Assembly: GCA_018340805.1 (NCBI GenBank)
Contig: JACMZG010001863.1
Span: 24,736,135-24,800,134 of the forward strand
Length of the DNA stretch: 64,000 nt
Direction of reading: 5' to 3'
Source of the DNA: Microvelia longipes
Lineage: Eukaryota; Arthropoda; Insecta; Hemiptera; Veliidae
Part shown: piece by piece, positions 51,353-62,260 of the stretch
Layout: the number at the start of each line of letters is the position of its first letter
Numbering within the stretch: position 1 is the first letter of the stretch
Position numbers and translations under genes: made by a program
Notes under the pieces: generated by a model
The model's input: the letters and a program-made list of their open reading frames with translations, nothing else
Databases searched by the model: none
What the model was told of the DNA's origin: nothing

Positions 51353-51353
51353 A
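51282..51353. repeat. (TA)n microsatellite
   Basis: TA run broken by several TAATATAA interruptions. Confidence 0.9.
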
Positions 51354-51358
51354 TAGTA

Positions 51359-51547
51359 TTAGCGAATTTTTGAAGACAAATGAGCTTTTGAGGTTGGGGT
51401 CATGGATGGGGGGGGGGATAGATAGATAAATTGCTGTATTAAATCTCATAAAATAGAGAAGTGGGGTAATTGGATTTTTTGGAAGGGGGACTCTGGGAAT
51501 GATCTAGAATATATAATAAATAAATATATATATAATATATATATATA

Positions 51548-51592
<45 letters not shown>

Positions 51593-52160
51593 TATATATT
51601 TAGATAGATAGATATATGTATGTAATGTACGAGATTTTTGTGTCCTAGACGTTTCTATGGACACGATAACTTTTGAACGTTTTCTCGGATCGAAATGAAG
51701 CTTGGTACAAAAATCAACCTTGTTAATGTCCCGAACCCTTGTGTTAGCGCCACAAACATTTTAAAAATCATAAATTTTCATATAGTGTTTAGATTGGACT
51801 GACATTTATTACGCATATACTACTATGCGTATGGTTCGCAAAAATACAAAGTAACAGTTCTGGTTTTATTGATTGGCATATACATGTCAAACAAAACAAT
51901 GTCATTAATTGACATAATATAAACAAAGCAAGTTTTTTGTCTATTACATTTGAAAATTTGCTTTTCAAATGTAAAATGTGGCAGTATGCCACTTAAATAA
52001 ACCAGTAATATGACGAACTGATAAAGCACAACAACCGTGTGGCGGCGTACCGGCCACAGGCCGACTTCCCAAATGGAGGCCTTAAAGCTGGCTCCGGTTT
52101 GGAAATTCGGCCCTAGTTCCGACGCCGTGTAGCGGCTAAAATGGCCGCGGAGCGTAAAGA
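51359..52160 (+). mobile_element. Family B non-autonomous element copy
   Basis: Starts TTAGCGAATTTTTGAAGAC, then GAGGTTGGGGTCATGG, a G run, GATTTTTTGGAAGGG, and a TA array (51530-51600). It continues with GTACGAGATTTTTGTGTCCT, AGACGTTTCTATGG, GGCAGTATGCCACTTAAAT and a GC-rich tail (ACCGGCCACAGGCCGAC; GACGCCGTGTAGCGGC). The same order is seen inverted at 19755-20400. The 129-codon minus-strand frame across its right half has no recognisable domain. Confidence 0.65.
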
Positions 52161-52387
52161 GGCCAAAGGTCTCTTGTTCTCCTTTTGAGGGAATTCTCAG
52201 GAGAACAAACATTTAATTCCCTCGACTTCTCCATAGGAATCAAATTTATTGCATTGAGAATTATGTCTAATTTTACTCCTGTGCCATGTTAATAAATTTT
52301 AAGGTTTCAAAAGACTAAAAAATTTGTTATGATAAACAACTTCTTAGTAATATGAAAATTATGTTGGAATTATTTTTTATTTATTAA

Positions 52388-52420
52388 TTTTGTTTTATTT
52401 TTTGTTACAGGTAATAATGA
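52388..52420 (+). promoter_or_regulatory. Second, weaker recursive splice site candidate
   Basis: A T-rich tract (TTTTGTTTTATTTTTTGTTA) ends in CAG at 52408-52410 and is followed directly by GTAATA (52411-52416). The acceptor half looks strong; the donor half lacks the usual G at +5. It lies 18.2 kb downstream of the stronger candidate at 34249. Confidence 0.3.
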
Positions 52421-52596
52421 ATTTTTCTTTCGTTAAAGATATGTATAATGCCATCATTACTTATTTTAGTTTTACTTTTTTAGTTTTACTTAACATTTGG
52501 AAAATAGATAGAACAGTATTAAAACCTTTTATAACATAGCAAAAACACTAAGCTATGTCATAATACATAGATAAAAGTATTGGCAAAATATTATTA

Positions 52597-52993
52597 TTTA
52601 CTTTCCTTCATTTATACGGTTTTTATATAGAAAAAGTATAGTTTGCAAAAAATTCCGAAACCGGGAGGTCCCTTAAGTTATCCGTTTAGGTGTAAGTCTG
52701 TCTATGGTTTTTTTTGTTGGATCATAAATGTTTAAGCAGCATCGAGTGAGGTCAGTACCTGAATGGGTCACTGTGGTCAATTAGTTAAATAAATGAAACT
52801 AATTTATTTACTATTTGGGGACGAGCGAAGAAAACCAAACACTTGTTGCGGTATAAATTTGACGACTTGTTCTGAGGATAATCGAAGCGAGTTCGTAGTA
52901 CAGCAGATGAGCTTTAGCGAATTCGATTTTTTGGAAGGGCGGACTCTGGGAATGATCTAGAATTCTAGAATATATAAATATATATATATAATA

Positions 52994-53064
<71 letters not shown>

Positions 53065-53123
53065 TATATTTAGAATTCAATGTGATAAAGGAAGGTTCCG
53101 AGGTACTCCGTACCCGTTTTTTT
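52597..53123 (+). repeat. Family A copy split by a family B/TA insertion
   Basis: Left end TTTACTTTCCTTCATTTATA, then TTGTTGGATCATAAATG, GGGGACGAGCGAAGAAAAC, and right end TTCCGAGGTACTCCGTACCCG. At about 52925-53070 it is interrupted by GATTTTTTGGAAGGGCGGAC...GAATGATCTAGAAT plus a TA array, the same block found inside family B at 51470-51600. GAATTCGAT/GAATTCAAT flank the insert like a duplication. Confidence 0.65.
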
Positions 53124-53190
53124 AACAAAACTGCTTATATGTTACGTATTCTGATGTGCGTTTATAATGGATGCTACTAATACTACCAGG

Positions 53191-53309
53191 TGTTAAAATT
53201 AGAAACACACATAGAAAACACACTTTGGGTTCTTTGAAACGACTGACTTATATTTGACATCACATGACAATTACAAGATTTATATTTTAATTTCATGACA
53301 TTTCTGACA
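53191..53309 (-). repeat. 3' LTR of the BEL/Pao element
   Basis: 119 bp, ending TTTTAACA on the minus strand, followed outward by the CCAGG duplication. At 119 bp both LTRs are short for this superfamily. Confidence 0.9.
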
Positions 53310-53557
53310 TCCTCCACGGCCCTAAAGTAACTACTTTAGATAACAGCTTCCGTCAATTATCAACAACCATGTCTAATATTAAAAATTATTTTAATTGTAA
53401 TTTAAGTGACATCAAGTTCGAAAATTCAGCTAAGTAATTAAATAAAAATAGTAAACAATAACAAATAGATAAACAAATCAATAAGTAACGATAATCAAAT
53501 TAATAAAACATAATATACCATTTTTTTTTCAACATTCCAAAATTAAATTTAGTGATG
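53310..53557 (-). other. 3' non-coding part of the BEL/Pao element
   Basis: AT-rich sequence between the last Pol motif and the 3' LTR, ending in a short purine-rich tract. No frame. Confidence 0.6.
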
Positions 53558-54140
53558 TCATTTTCTCTCGAGTCCAGCTGTAAACCGCGTTGGGGGTTTT
53601 ACAACTCTCCCACTTTTGGTCTCAACTATTTTGTTCTCCACCTTTTCGGTCTTTTTTGCTTGCTCTATTTGTGAGCCCTGTTCTAACATTGCCACCTGGT
53701 CCTTTCCAACACCTACATCACACATTCCTACTTCTTTCTTATTTATTTTTAATTCTAATGGATAAACCTTTTTGAATAGGCCTCCACAATTCACTTTTCG
53801 CTGTCTTTACCTTCACTGTCCTCACCTCTCCATCTCTACCTGGAATCATGTCTATGACTCTCCCTATTGGCCACATGATTCTTTTTAATTTATCTTCTTC
53901 AAGAGTCAAATATTTCCTTGACTCTATTCTTTACAAACAGACTCCAATTTTTCTTTTGCGTCAACCATCCAATACATACCATGGAATCAGTCCAATAATA
54001 CTTTTCAAAATATACCACTATCCTTGAAACTTTCAATAATATTATTCGCTAACCGAATCCCAATAAGACACCCTAGTAACTCTAATCTCGGTATCGTTAC
54101 TTTGTCTTTTAACGGACTTACTCTACATTTTGCCATAAAA
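53558..54140 (-). pseudogene. RNase H remainder and Pol C-terminal tail, integrase core deleted
   Basis: On the minus strand, IPRLELLGCLIG (about 54105-54070) continues RNase H in a new frame. A frameshift leads to YWTDSMVCIGWL and NWSLFVKNRVKEIF (about 54010-53930). Very soon after comes KRIMWPIGRV...PGRDGEVRTVKVKT, the integrase C-terminal region. After another frameshift the tail is RVVKPPTRF (frame 53794-53558). The zinc-binding and DDE core of integrase between these motifs is absent, so an internal deletion is inferred. Confidence 0.7.
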
Positions 54141-54169
54141 AACTAACTTGCACATCTCTGTCATACTCC

Positions 54170-55363
54170 TTACGTAAGTAAACATGCCCCGTACGCAATT
54201 TGGCTTGCATCACAAAATACGTGTAAACTGTAAATACCATTTTGTCTACTTCCGACTACACATCTATCTACACTATAACTAGTCAGTGACCCTAAATCAT
54301 TTACCCAGATTTTAAACTTCTTACTTAAATCTTCCGGCAACTCTTCATCCCAACTAACTTTCAAACCCCAACTCTCTCGTAACAATACTTTCGGAGTAAC
54401 CATAATAGGACTTATAATACCTAGAGGATCAAACACATTTTGCGTGATAGATAAGACTGTTCTTCTAGTAGGTGGTCTCCCGGACACTTTCTTACTCAAA
54501 AACTTAAAATCACAACTTAATGTGTCCTGAACACTATTCCACACTACACCTAACACTGACAATGTCTCTATATTTTCACGATTCATGATACAGGTATTTG
54601 TAATACAACATTCAAACATTACATTATTTAACTTGGTATGAGCCCACTCTCGCAATTCAAATTTCCCTAAAGCCATAACCTCTCGTGCTTCTGTCATAAA
54701 AGTCTCAAACTCACTCTGACTGTTAACTGCTGTAACGGAATTATCCACATAGAAACTCTTAGCCAACTTATCAGCAGTAGCTTTTATATCTCCCTTAATA
54801 CTTCTCAAATGATGGTAAATTGTAGCCATTAATAAAAACGGACTGGGACTCAAACCAAACACAACCTTGCGTGTCGAAATTTTTAAAATTCTTGAAGACG
54901 AATCACTCCACCAAAGAAATCTTAATCTATCCCTATCATCACTACTTAAACTTATCTGCAAAAATGCCTTAGCAATATCTGATATAACCCCTATCTTTCC
55001 TAACCTAAACTTTGTTAATAAATCAGGTATCAACTCTAATAAATTTGCTCCCTTTTCTAAACAAGAATTCAAACTAACACCAGCTTCGTCTTTACAACTC
55101 GCGTCAAACACTGGTCTTATTTTCGTAGTAACGCTAGTTTCTTTGAACACAGGTCGGTGGGGTAAATAATGTACATTGAAATCTTTATCTACTTCTGACT
55201 CTAAAACTTCTTCTATAATCCCACTATCTAACCAATACTTAAATTCTCTATCGTAGTCCTCCCATTTTCCTAATTTAGTTAATTTATTAGTAACGCTAAT
55301 TAATCTTTTCTCCGCAACTTCCCTATTATCTCCTAATCGCACGTCCTCTATTACCCACGGCAA
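54170..55363 (-). pseudogene. BEL/Pao reverse transcriptase and start of RNase H
   Basis: An uninterrupted 397-codon frame. From its first residue it shows HYLPHRPVFKE (65-75), RPVFDAS (83-89), SDIAKAFLQI (128-137, first catalytic Asp), FGLSPSPFLL (169-178), YVDNSV (205-210, in the YVDD position) and FDPLGIISP (311-319). The RNase H start FCDAS (383-387) follows, and the frame stops at ACLLT. GRYEV-type linker sequence sits just upstream after a stop, showing that the frame was once joined to the protease. RT copies element RNA into DNA inside the particle. This is the best preserved part of the element. Confidence 0.9.
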
Positions 55364-55669
55364 TCTTACCTCATACCGACCTCATTGTTTAATCGTAATT
55401 GTCTTTAAAAAGTTTCTAATACTTGCCCCTCATGTTCTTTCTTCTAACGTCTTCACCGGATCAGTAATTCCTAGTCGTAATGCCTATCGTTTCTAATTGA
55501 CTGTATATATTGACGTAAATTTATATTACTTTAAATTTTACAAAAACTGTTCAAAAACTGTTCGATCTATTCACCATTGAATCTTGTCCTCCTATAAGTC
55601 TCCCCCTATAACAATATCTTTTAAATAATCATTTATCAAATTTTTAACTACCTACCTTTCATTATTCTC

Positions 55670-56290
55670 TCCCATAACGTCAGCTCCCAATATTATTCCT
55701 TCTCCATCCGACTTACTAAAACTATCGCAAAATTGATCATGACAAAGTATAATATATTTTTTCTCTTTCAATTTTTCGAATAAATTTCTTTGTCCACTAC
55801 TCTATCTACAAAGTTACACAAGTTTCTCTTGTGTAAAATAAATTTGCCTCTACATCAGAATCATTCTCCAAACTTGTTAATATAACCCTGATGCTTATAA
55901 TGACTTGTTGATTTAGTACACACTAAACCCAATTAAACTTTATGTATTTTTAATACACTTACCTTCGTTAGTTAGTTTTAAATATTTTGCAATTATACTT
56001 TAATATAATATAGAACTTGGTGGATCCCGTATTCTAATAAAGCTCTAACTTGTTGTATGTGTTACTTGCTCTTGTAGTATTGAAACAACATGATAACTAA
56101 AGTGTTGTGTAACATTACCTTTCCCAAGAGTAGTATCAATCTTTGACAACATACTGGTGTTCTACCCTACTACTTTTCTTAACGTCGATCTTTTTTTTAT
56201 TTTGTGTTCATCTTCTTTTTATGACACGGTAAATCGGGACAAATGATAACCATAATGAGACGCTTGCACCATAAACATCTAGGGGGAGCT
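55670..56290 (-). pseudogene. Decayed Gag zinc-knuckle and protease traces
   Basis: Around 56285-56165 a CLWCK...CPDLPCHKKK pattern suggests a zinc knuckle spread over two frames. At about 55735-55680 ILGADVMG resembles the C-terminal motif of the BEL aspartic protease. No continuous frame joins them. The reading rests on short motifs only. Confidence 0.45.
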
Positions 56291-56904
56291 ACATTCTTAG
56301 ACAATTGCTTCTAATAGCAACTGCGCAATTTATTTTGAAATTAATTCTCTCTTTTCTCTTTAATGACTATTTATTTTTTCCCTTACCACAATTCATTGGC
56401 TCGCCCTTATGGCGCTCCGGCATGGAAAAATACAACTATACTGTTATTAATTTCTGTTTAATTTTGATTTGTTGTGACGTTATTATTTGTTTGACATTGT
56501 TGTGATTAAAGCGTGAGCTGTTGCTATTTCATCTACGCTACTAGTGTCTACTACGTGAAAATTTTAACTTTCTTTAATTTAGCGCATTTCATTTCACTCT
56601 TTGTTCACTTTCAACCTCCCTTCTCAAAAATGTCATGAAACAATCGAGATTGTTCCTCCTATTTTTTCTCATTTTTTATGTTAGCCAGAATAGTTAGCTG
56701 CTTTGTTCTTATACCGTTCCCATTCAATCAATACATGAGTCGGACACTGTGATTCCAACATGGTAGAAGCAAAGTAGCATAACTATCTTTAGTCATATGG
56801 GAGAATTCCAGAGCATTGAGTTGTTGAGAGATTGTGCATCATACAAGTGAACATAGTTTACGCTTTTCTTACTCTATCGAGACTTGTTCTAACATGATGT
56901 TAAT

Positions 56905-57474
56905 TTAATTCTCGTACATGGTATTCAATAAGCATTCATCTTTCGCGAATCTATCTTTCAAACTCAATAACTCTAGCAAACTGTTGGTGGTCATCGGACA
57001 ACTCTCCACCAATATTTTGCTTTTCCAGGTAACTTGCAATAAATACCCGTATTTTACGTCTTCATCATAATCTTCGTTAAACGCAATTTTCTTAAATTGG
57101 GTCCAAAACGGTAACCAGTTTTTGATTTCTCCGTCGAAGTTGCTAAGTTGTAAGTTAGGTAGTTTTATCTTCTTCATACTGTCATATTTTTGATGAGATG
57201 GTGTTTTGTTCTGCTTTAACGACAGTAAAATATTGTACATATCTCTGTATTCTTCTGCTTTACTTAATTCTTCACGCCATTGCTCCTTACTTAATTCACC
57301 ACTTTCACATTTTTCATTCTTAATAGCTTCTTCAAGTTTTTGTAACGGCCGTTCGCATTTGGTCTTTCAAAAGTAATTCGCAAAATCAACTTTATTGTCT
57401 TGAGTATACCTTTCGTATAAATCTTTAATGAATTTCTTAACTCTCTTTCTACTATTATTTTCTAAACGATCCAT
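56905..57474 (-). pseudogene. BEL/Pao gag fragment (DUF1759 region)
   Basis: The likely start is ATG at 57474-57472, followed by a basic N-terminus. Codon 36 is TGA (57369-57367). The frame then continues, with ATG at 57240, into a segment with the motif LPNLQLSNFDG...WLPFWTQFK and the block DEDVKYGYLLQ, typical of DUF1759 in BEL Gag. A TAA at 56905 truncates it. Gag assembles the particle that packages element RNA; this copy cannot make a full-length one. Further gag scraps lie downstream in other frames (about 56860-56585, including FLRREVESEQRVK). Confidence 0.75.
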
Positions 57475-57563
57475 TTTATTTCTAATAAAATTAGTACTTA
57501 ATTAAACTCAAAATGATGATTTTCTCTTTATCTTTTATGTCCTGTCCTTAGGTCTCGCCACTT

Positions 57564-57682
57564 TGTTAAAATTAGAAGCACACATAGAAAACACACTTTG
57601 GGTTCTTTGAAACGACTGACTTATATTTGACATCACATGACAATTACAAGATTTATATTTTAATTTCATGACATTTCTGACA
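57564..57682 (-). repeat. 5' LTR of the BEL/Pao element
   Basis: 119 bp, starting TGTCAGAAATGTCATG on the minus strand. It differs from the other LTR at one position (G versus A in AGAAGCACAC). Its outer neighbour is CCAGG. Confidence 0.9.
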
Positions 57683-57687
57683 CCAGG

Positions 57688-59654
57688 CTTTTGTATCAAT
57701 AATAACGTATTATTATAATTATGTATTTATATGCGTACATTAGACCGCTTAAGATTAATTTAAAAACTTCCTTTTTGCGTTGAAGCATTTAAATTCCCCA
57801 ATATGGACAAATTTGCTCGCCTTTTTATTTGATTTTCTAATTCTAATTAGTTCAGTTAAGTCAAATAATTTTTGCTAAAAACTATCATTAAATACTATAG
57901 AAATTCTAATCCAACTATCCTGATGAAACCTCTTTCTATTGGTGTTTGTGTTAAAAACTTTTACCTAGTTGATTAGACCTTGTTTCAATTAGCAATTTAA
58001 AGTTTTCTAACGTTAACTTTTCACTGCTTATTAGAGTTTTAACAGATTCTAAAGGGCTGAAGAATTTATAGAACCTTTAATTAACAAGTTTCAATAATAG
58101 TTTTCTCTCTTGAAGATATCTCGCTTTTGGAGATAAAAGAGTAAATTAGAAAACGTTTGAAGCTAAAGAGACAAAGTCTTTAGACTAAAAGCATAAAATC
58201 GCATTTTTAATTTAAAGGTTTTAGATTTGTGGATAATGTATTTTTTAGTAACTATAAACATAAACATATTCATAAATTAATCAGTAACAGAATAATTCAT
58301 CATGCCTATTAGTCATCAAAACAGTTATTGGTGAACTCCACTCTCCACACCTTGGATATTTCAATTGTAATTTTAGTTTTATTAATTCTTAAATTTTAAA
58401 ATTCTTTACTGTTTGCTTACGTTTTGTTCATTAAATAGTTAGACTTATTTTAAGTAATATTATCTTTTTATTAATAGTTACAGATTTTGTTATTTCTCGC
58501 ATGATTCGGAATTTAATTTTATGATTATCCATTCTTTTAAACTCTTTTATTCTAATGTTTTCTTCGTTTTTCTTTTAATATTTTCTTTGATTCTTCTTTA
58601 GTCTATGTTTAAGTCATATTAAATATTTAATAGCCTATAATTGTCGATGAAGCATGTAAATAGTTTGTGGTATCGTGATATATCAGTTTTCGTTTTGTTT
58701 CTCACACTTTTCTCTTATTTTAAAGTTATTTTCGCTTTTTCACGTAGTGTGTAGGGTAAAGATTAGTTGTCTTTTCTGTGATCACGATTAAACCCCTCGC
58801 CCACTAATAGTTTAAGTATTAAACATTCTTTTGCTTCTGATCAGATTTAAAAAAATAAAGGAATGTTAATTTTTATAATTTTAACTTCACGGCGCAACTA
58901 CTAAAACTTAATACGTAGTAAAATTAAAATTTGCCCGACTTCAAGCAAAATATGAAATAGCTTGGACAAGGTGTTTTTTTTTTCAAATTCATTTGAAACC
59001 GTTACTATCCTTAAATATTAAAACAAGTTTTCATATGTATTTTTTTAATTGGAAGTAGTATTAAGTTGTAAAAATATTAATAGTTTACGTATTAAAATAG
59101 CCACAGTTTTAGTTATTTAATAATACTTGAAAGAGAGATCATTGAGTGGTTGAACTGAGACAAGAAAAATACGTTATATTATGTCTTGTTTACTTTGAAT
59201 ATTGTCGTGTACATACTCTACTCCTCTAAGCAACAAAAGAATCCTTAACGGATTAACCTTTTATATTGTTAACTTCTTTTCCGATCCAATATTGCTTTAT
59301 GAGTGTGGACTCAACTTCAAAACTTTGAAACGTTGTATCTAGATCATCTGCATTCTATTTTATTCCATAGCCAGTTTTTCTAATCCTCTGGAAAACTAAA
59401 TTACGTTTAATCTAATTACAACCCCTTTATTTTGGACGAAAAAAAATCTTTTGAACTTAACGGAAAAAGTTTTTGTCGCCTCTTTTTAACGAAATTGCGT
59501 ACTTTCTCCTTTTATTTTTTTAAAATTTAAGTCTTGATTTTCAAAACCCAGTGACAAGGTACCAACTTTTCTTTAAAAAAATAATTAATTAATAAAAATA
59601 CCTCTTCCCAAGAATTTTTGTTGTTTAGTTGTTGAATAACTAATTAGATTCATT
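57688..59654. other. Intronic stretch without recognised features
   Basis: AT-rich. No terminal repeats, array or supported frame. Confidence 0.45.
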
Positions 59655-60133
59655 TATTTTTACTTTTTCTCATTTATACTCTATAGGAAAGTAAGGTGTT
59701 AGCACTAAAAGCCCAAAACTAGGATTTCACATAAATTATCCGTACAGATGTTTTAATGACCTCTTGAGAGGTTTTTACCAAGTTATATGCCTGTTTGTCT
59801 ATGTGTGTGTCTGCTATCATTATCATTATAGCTCCCTATATGACTTTACTAGAGAGTTGTGACTGTTATATATAACAGTCATTAGTGACGGCAAAATTTC
59901 ACAATTTGCCTAAGAATATTTTGAAATTTGGCACGCATGTAGTCTTATATCAGACCAACAAATGTGCTGACGTTCATTTCATTATTAGCATTAGTTCATT
60001 TTTTATCGAATGACGTAAATACGTTTTTGATTGAAAAAATCCATGTTAGTTAAAATTTAGTACACTTTACCATAACTTATCCATAAGTTATGGAAAGTTC
60101 CTAGGTATCCGATCGGGTACGTATCCAATTTCT
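59655..60133 (+). repeat. Family A, degenerate copy
   Basis: Left end TTTTACTTTTTCTCATTTATA, CCTCTTGAGAGGTTTTTACC, ATCATTATAGCTCCC, TTGAAATTTGGCACGCATGT, and a decayed right end (AAGTTCCTAGGTATCCGATC). Internal deletions remove the GAGCGAAGCGAGTC segment. Confidence 0.7.
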
Positions 60134-60392
60134 TTTATTCTCTGTTAATCTTTTTTAGTCGTTTATATAAATAACACTAAGTATCAATCTTATGCCTTCT
60201 TTAGCACTCAATTATAAATCAAATAATCTGTGATTATTTAATGAAAGCAATCATTTGTTTTCGTGATAAATGTAACTTTGGATGTTTTGATACAAACTAT
60301 CATCTATTATTTAATTATAATTGTTTCCACTATATATATTTTTTATCCACTTCATAATTATGATTATAACAACGTAAGCATTGACCATAAAA

Positions 60393-60692
60393 CACTCCTA
60401 ATCATAATGCAATAAAATACTCCTAATCATAATACAATAAAACACTCCTAATCATAATGCAATAAAATACTCCTAATCATAATACAACAAAATACTCCTA
60501 ATCATGATGTAATAAAATACCCCTAATCATAATACAATAAAATACTCCTTATCATAATACAATAAAATAATCCTAATCATAATGCAATAAAATACTCCTA
60601 ATCATAATGCAATAAAATACTCCTAATCATAATACAATAAAATACTCCTAATCATAATACAATAAAATACTCCTAATCATAATGCAATAAAA
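60393..60692. repeat. 25-bp minisatellite, 12 exact-length copies
   Basis: Twelve consecutive units of exactly 25 bp (core CTCCTAATCATAATGCAATA) with only substitutions, mostly G/A at one position, and a partial thirteenth unit to about 60708. The units alternate TGC and TAC variants in part of the array. Units contain AATAAA, so both strands should be considered when judging any effect. Confidence 0.95.
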
Positions 60693-60708
60693 TACTCATA
60701 GTGCAATA

Positions 60709-61426
60709 TCATATCATAATGAAATGGTAAATATATGAACGCGATTGTATCTGAACTTAAATTGGTCGTAGAAAAATGTAACCCTAATATAATAAATATA
60801 CATTTTTGTTTTCTTGCAAATTCTATTTTTTTATGAGAATTAAATGTTTTTTTCAAATTTCGTTTCGCACCATTTACTACTTCCTGTTATGCTCGTTTCT
60901 ATAAATCGAGGGTTATTGTTTTAAAAATTTAAAAAAGATATGAGATACGAGATTTTTTTGCTGAGAATTGTAAAAACTAGATCTTTTTCATTGAGTTATG
61001 CAGCGATATTTTTGTAGACGGTGACGGTACGGATTGTATGAAAGAATGGATATTGTGATGGTAAATAGCTTTAGGTTCATGAAGTCATAGGGTCATAAAT
61101 ATGTCTAAAACCATAGCTTGTAGCTCTTTTCGTCCCATACCCTTACTAACTAATCCTCTAGACTTACATGCTCATAGTTTTTAAGACGAGACGCCTCTAT
61201 TTTTAGTTTTCTTGTGCTTCTTCCTATTTTTCGAAAAGTGTGTGGAAACTTATTTGTGACCACTCTATCAAATTTACTTACCTTTTTTACTTAAAAGTCA
61301 AGGTCAACAAATAAGTTTGATGCCTTAATTATTTTGTCCTTAATGAAGCTATGATCTTCACTTTCGGCAACACCATATATAAAACAATTTTGATGTTCCT
61401 ATAGTTACCAGAATTTTATGAATCTG
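60709..61426. other. Intronic stretch without recognised features
   Basis: AT-rich. Nothing supported. Confidence 0.45.
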
Positions 61427-62260
61427 TTTTTACTTTTCCTCATTCATACCGTAGGTATATAGGAAAAGTATTCTGTTGCGAAAAATCCGAAATCGGGATG
61501 AAACCGGAATTATCCGTTTCAGGTGTTTTAGAGGCCTCCAGAGTGGTTTTCTCCAAGTTTTCTGTCTGTATGTAAGTGTATGTGTGTTTGTGTGGGTGTT
61601 ATCATCGTAGCTCCGTATTGTATTTATGCTAGAGAGTTGAAACTTTCTACAAAAATTAGTCTACAGCTGTAGTTGTGCTATTCTGAAAATATTATTTTTA
61701 TAACGTCATTAACCCGCAATAATTACTCTGCAAAATTTTGAAAAATTAAAAAAACGCTGAAAAATTATGCGATTTGATTGAAATTTGGCACCCATGTAAC
61801 TATGTATAAGACCAACAAATATGCCAAGTTTCATGTTATTATCAGTATTAGTTTTATTTTTATAAATTGACTTATGTACAATTTAAAAAAAAAATGTAAA
61901 AAATCAGAAAATGATTCAATTGAGTTTAAATTTAGTACAAGGAAGGGTATATCTTTACTCACTAAATATGTACACAAAGTTTCGTTTCAATGCGACAAGT
62001 ATATCTATGATTTTTGTTGGATCATAAAAGTTAAATAGCATTGAGCGTGGTCAATGCTGTATTGATGACAGCTAAGAATGAAACGGATGAATTTACTATC
62101 TGAGGACGAGCGAAGCGAGTCTAAAAACATGTTGGAGTATAAATTTGGCAAATTGTATATTCTGAGGACGAGCGAAGCGAGTCTGAAGCACATACTTCCT
62201 TTGCGTAGCATATCTGATGTGATGGGGAAAAGTTCCGAGGTACCCCGTACCCGATTTTTT
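61427..62260 (+). repeat. Family A dispersed repeat, full-length reference copy
   Basis: 834 bp. Left end TTTTTACTTTTCCTCATTC with the palindrome TACCGTAGGTA; TG repeat (61571-61597); CAGCTGTAGTTGTGC; ATAACGTCATTAACCCGC; TGAAATTTGGCACCCATG; TTGTTGGATCATAAAAGTTA; two GAGGACGAGCGAAGCGAGTC segments (62101-62120 and 62163-62182). The right end is GAAAAGTTCCGAGGTACCCC followed by GTACCCGATTTTTT. The ACTTTTCCTC near the left and GGGGAAAAGT near the right are inverted with one mismatch. No long frame, TIR at the very end or clear TSD. Class unknown. Confidence 0.85.

Larger units (their letters stand above)
53191..57682 (-). mobile_element. BEL/Pao LTR retrotransposon, complete ends, broken coding
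   Basis: The element is 4.49 kb with 119-bp LTRs at 53191-53309 and 57564-57682. They differ by one base by eye, begin TG and end CA in element orientation, and are flanked by the 5-bp duplication CCAGG (53186-53190 and 57683-57687). After the 5' LTR on the minus strand comes AAGTGGCGAGACC, where TGG fits a tRNA primer site; a purine-rich GTGGAGGA precedes the 3' LTR. Gag (DUF1759-type), zinc-knuckle trace, protease trace, reverse transcriptase, partial RNase H and a C-terminal integrase-region tail appear in order. The integrase core is missing and several stops and frameshifts are present. It cannot make a full Gag-Pol. Confidence 0.9.

Noticed and set aside
51823..52212. 129-codon minus-strand frame
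   Set aside because: It runs through a family B repeat and no comparable frame is kept in the other copies.
60393..60708. CRISPR array
   Set aside because: Units are contiguous with no unique spacers, and the host is a eukaryote.
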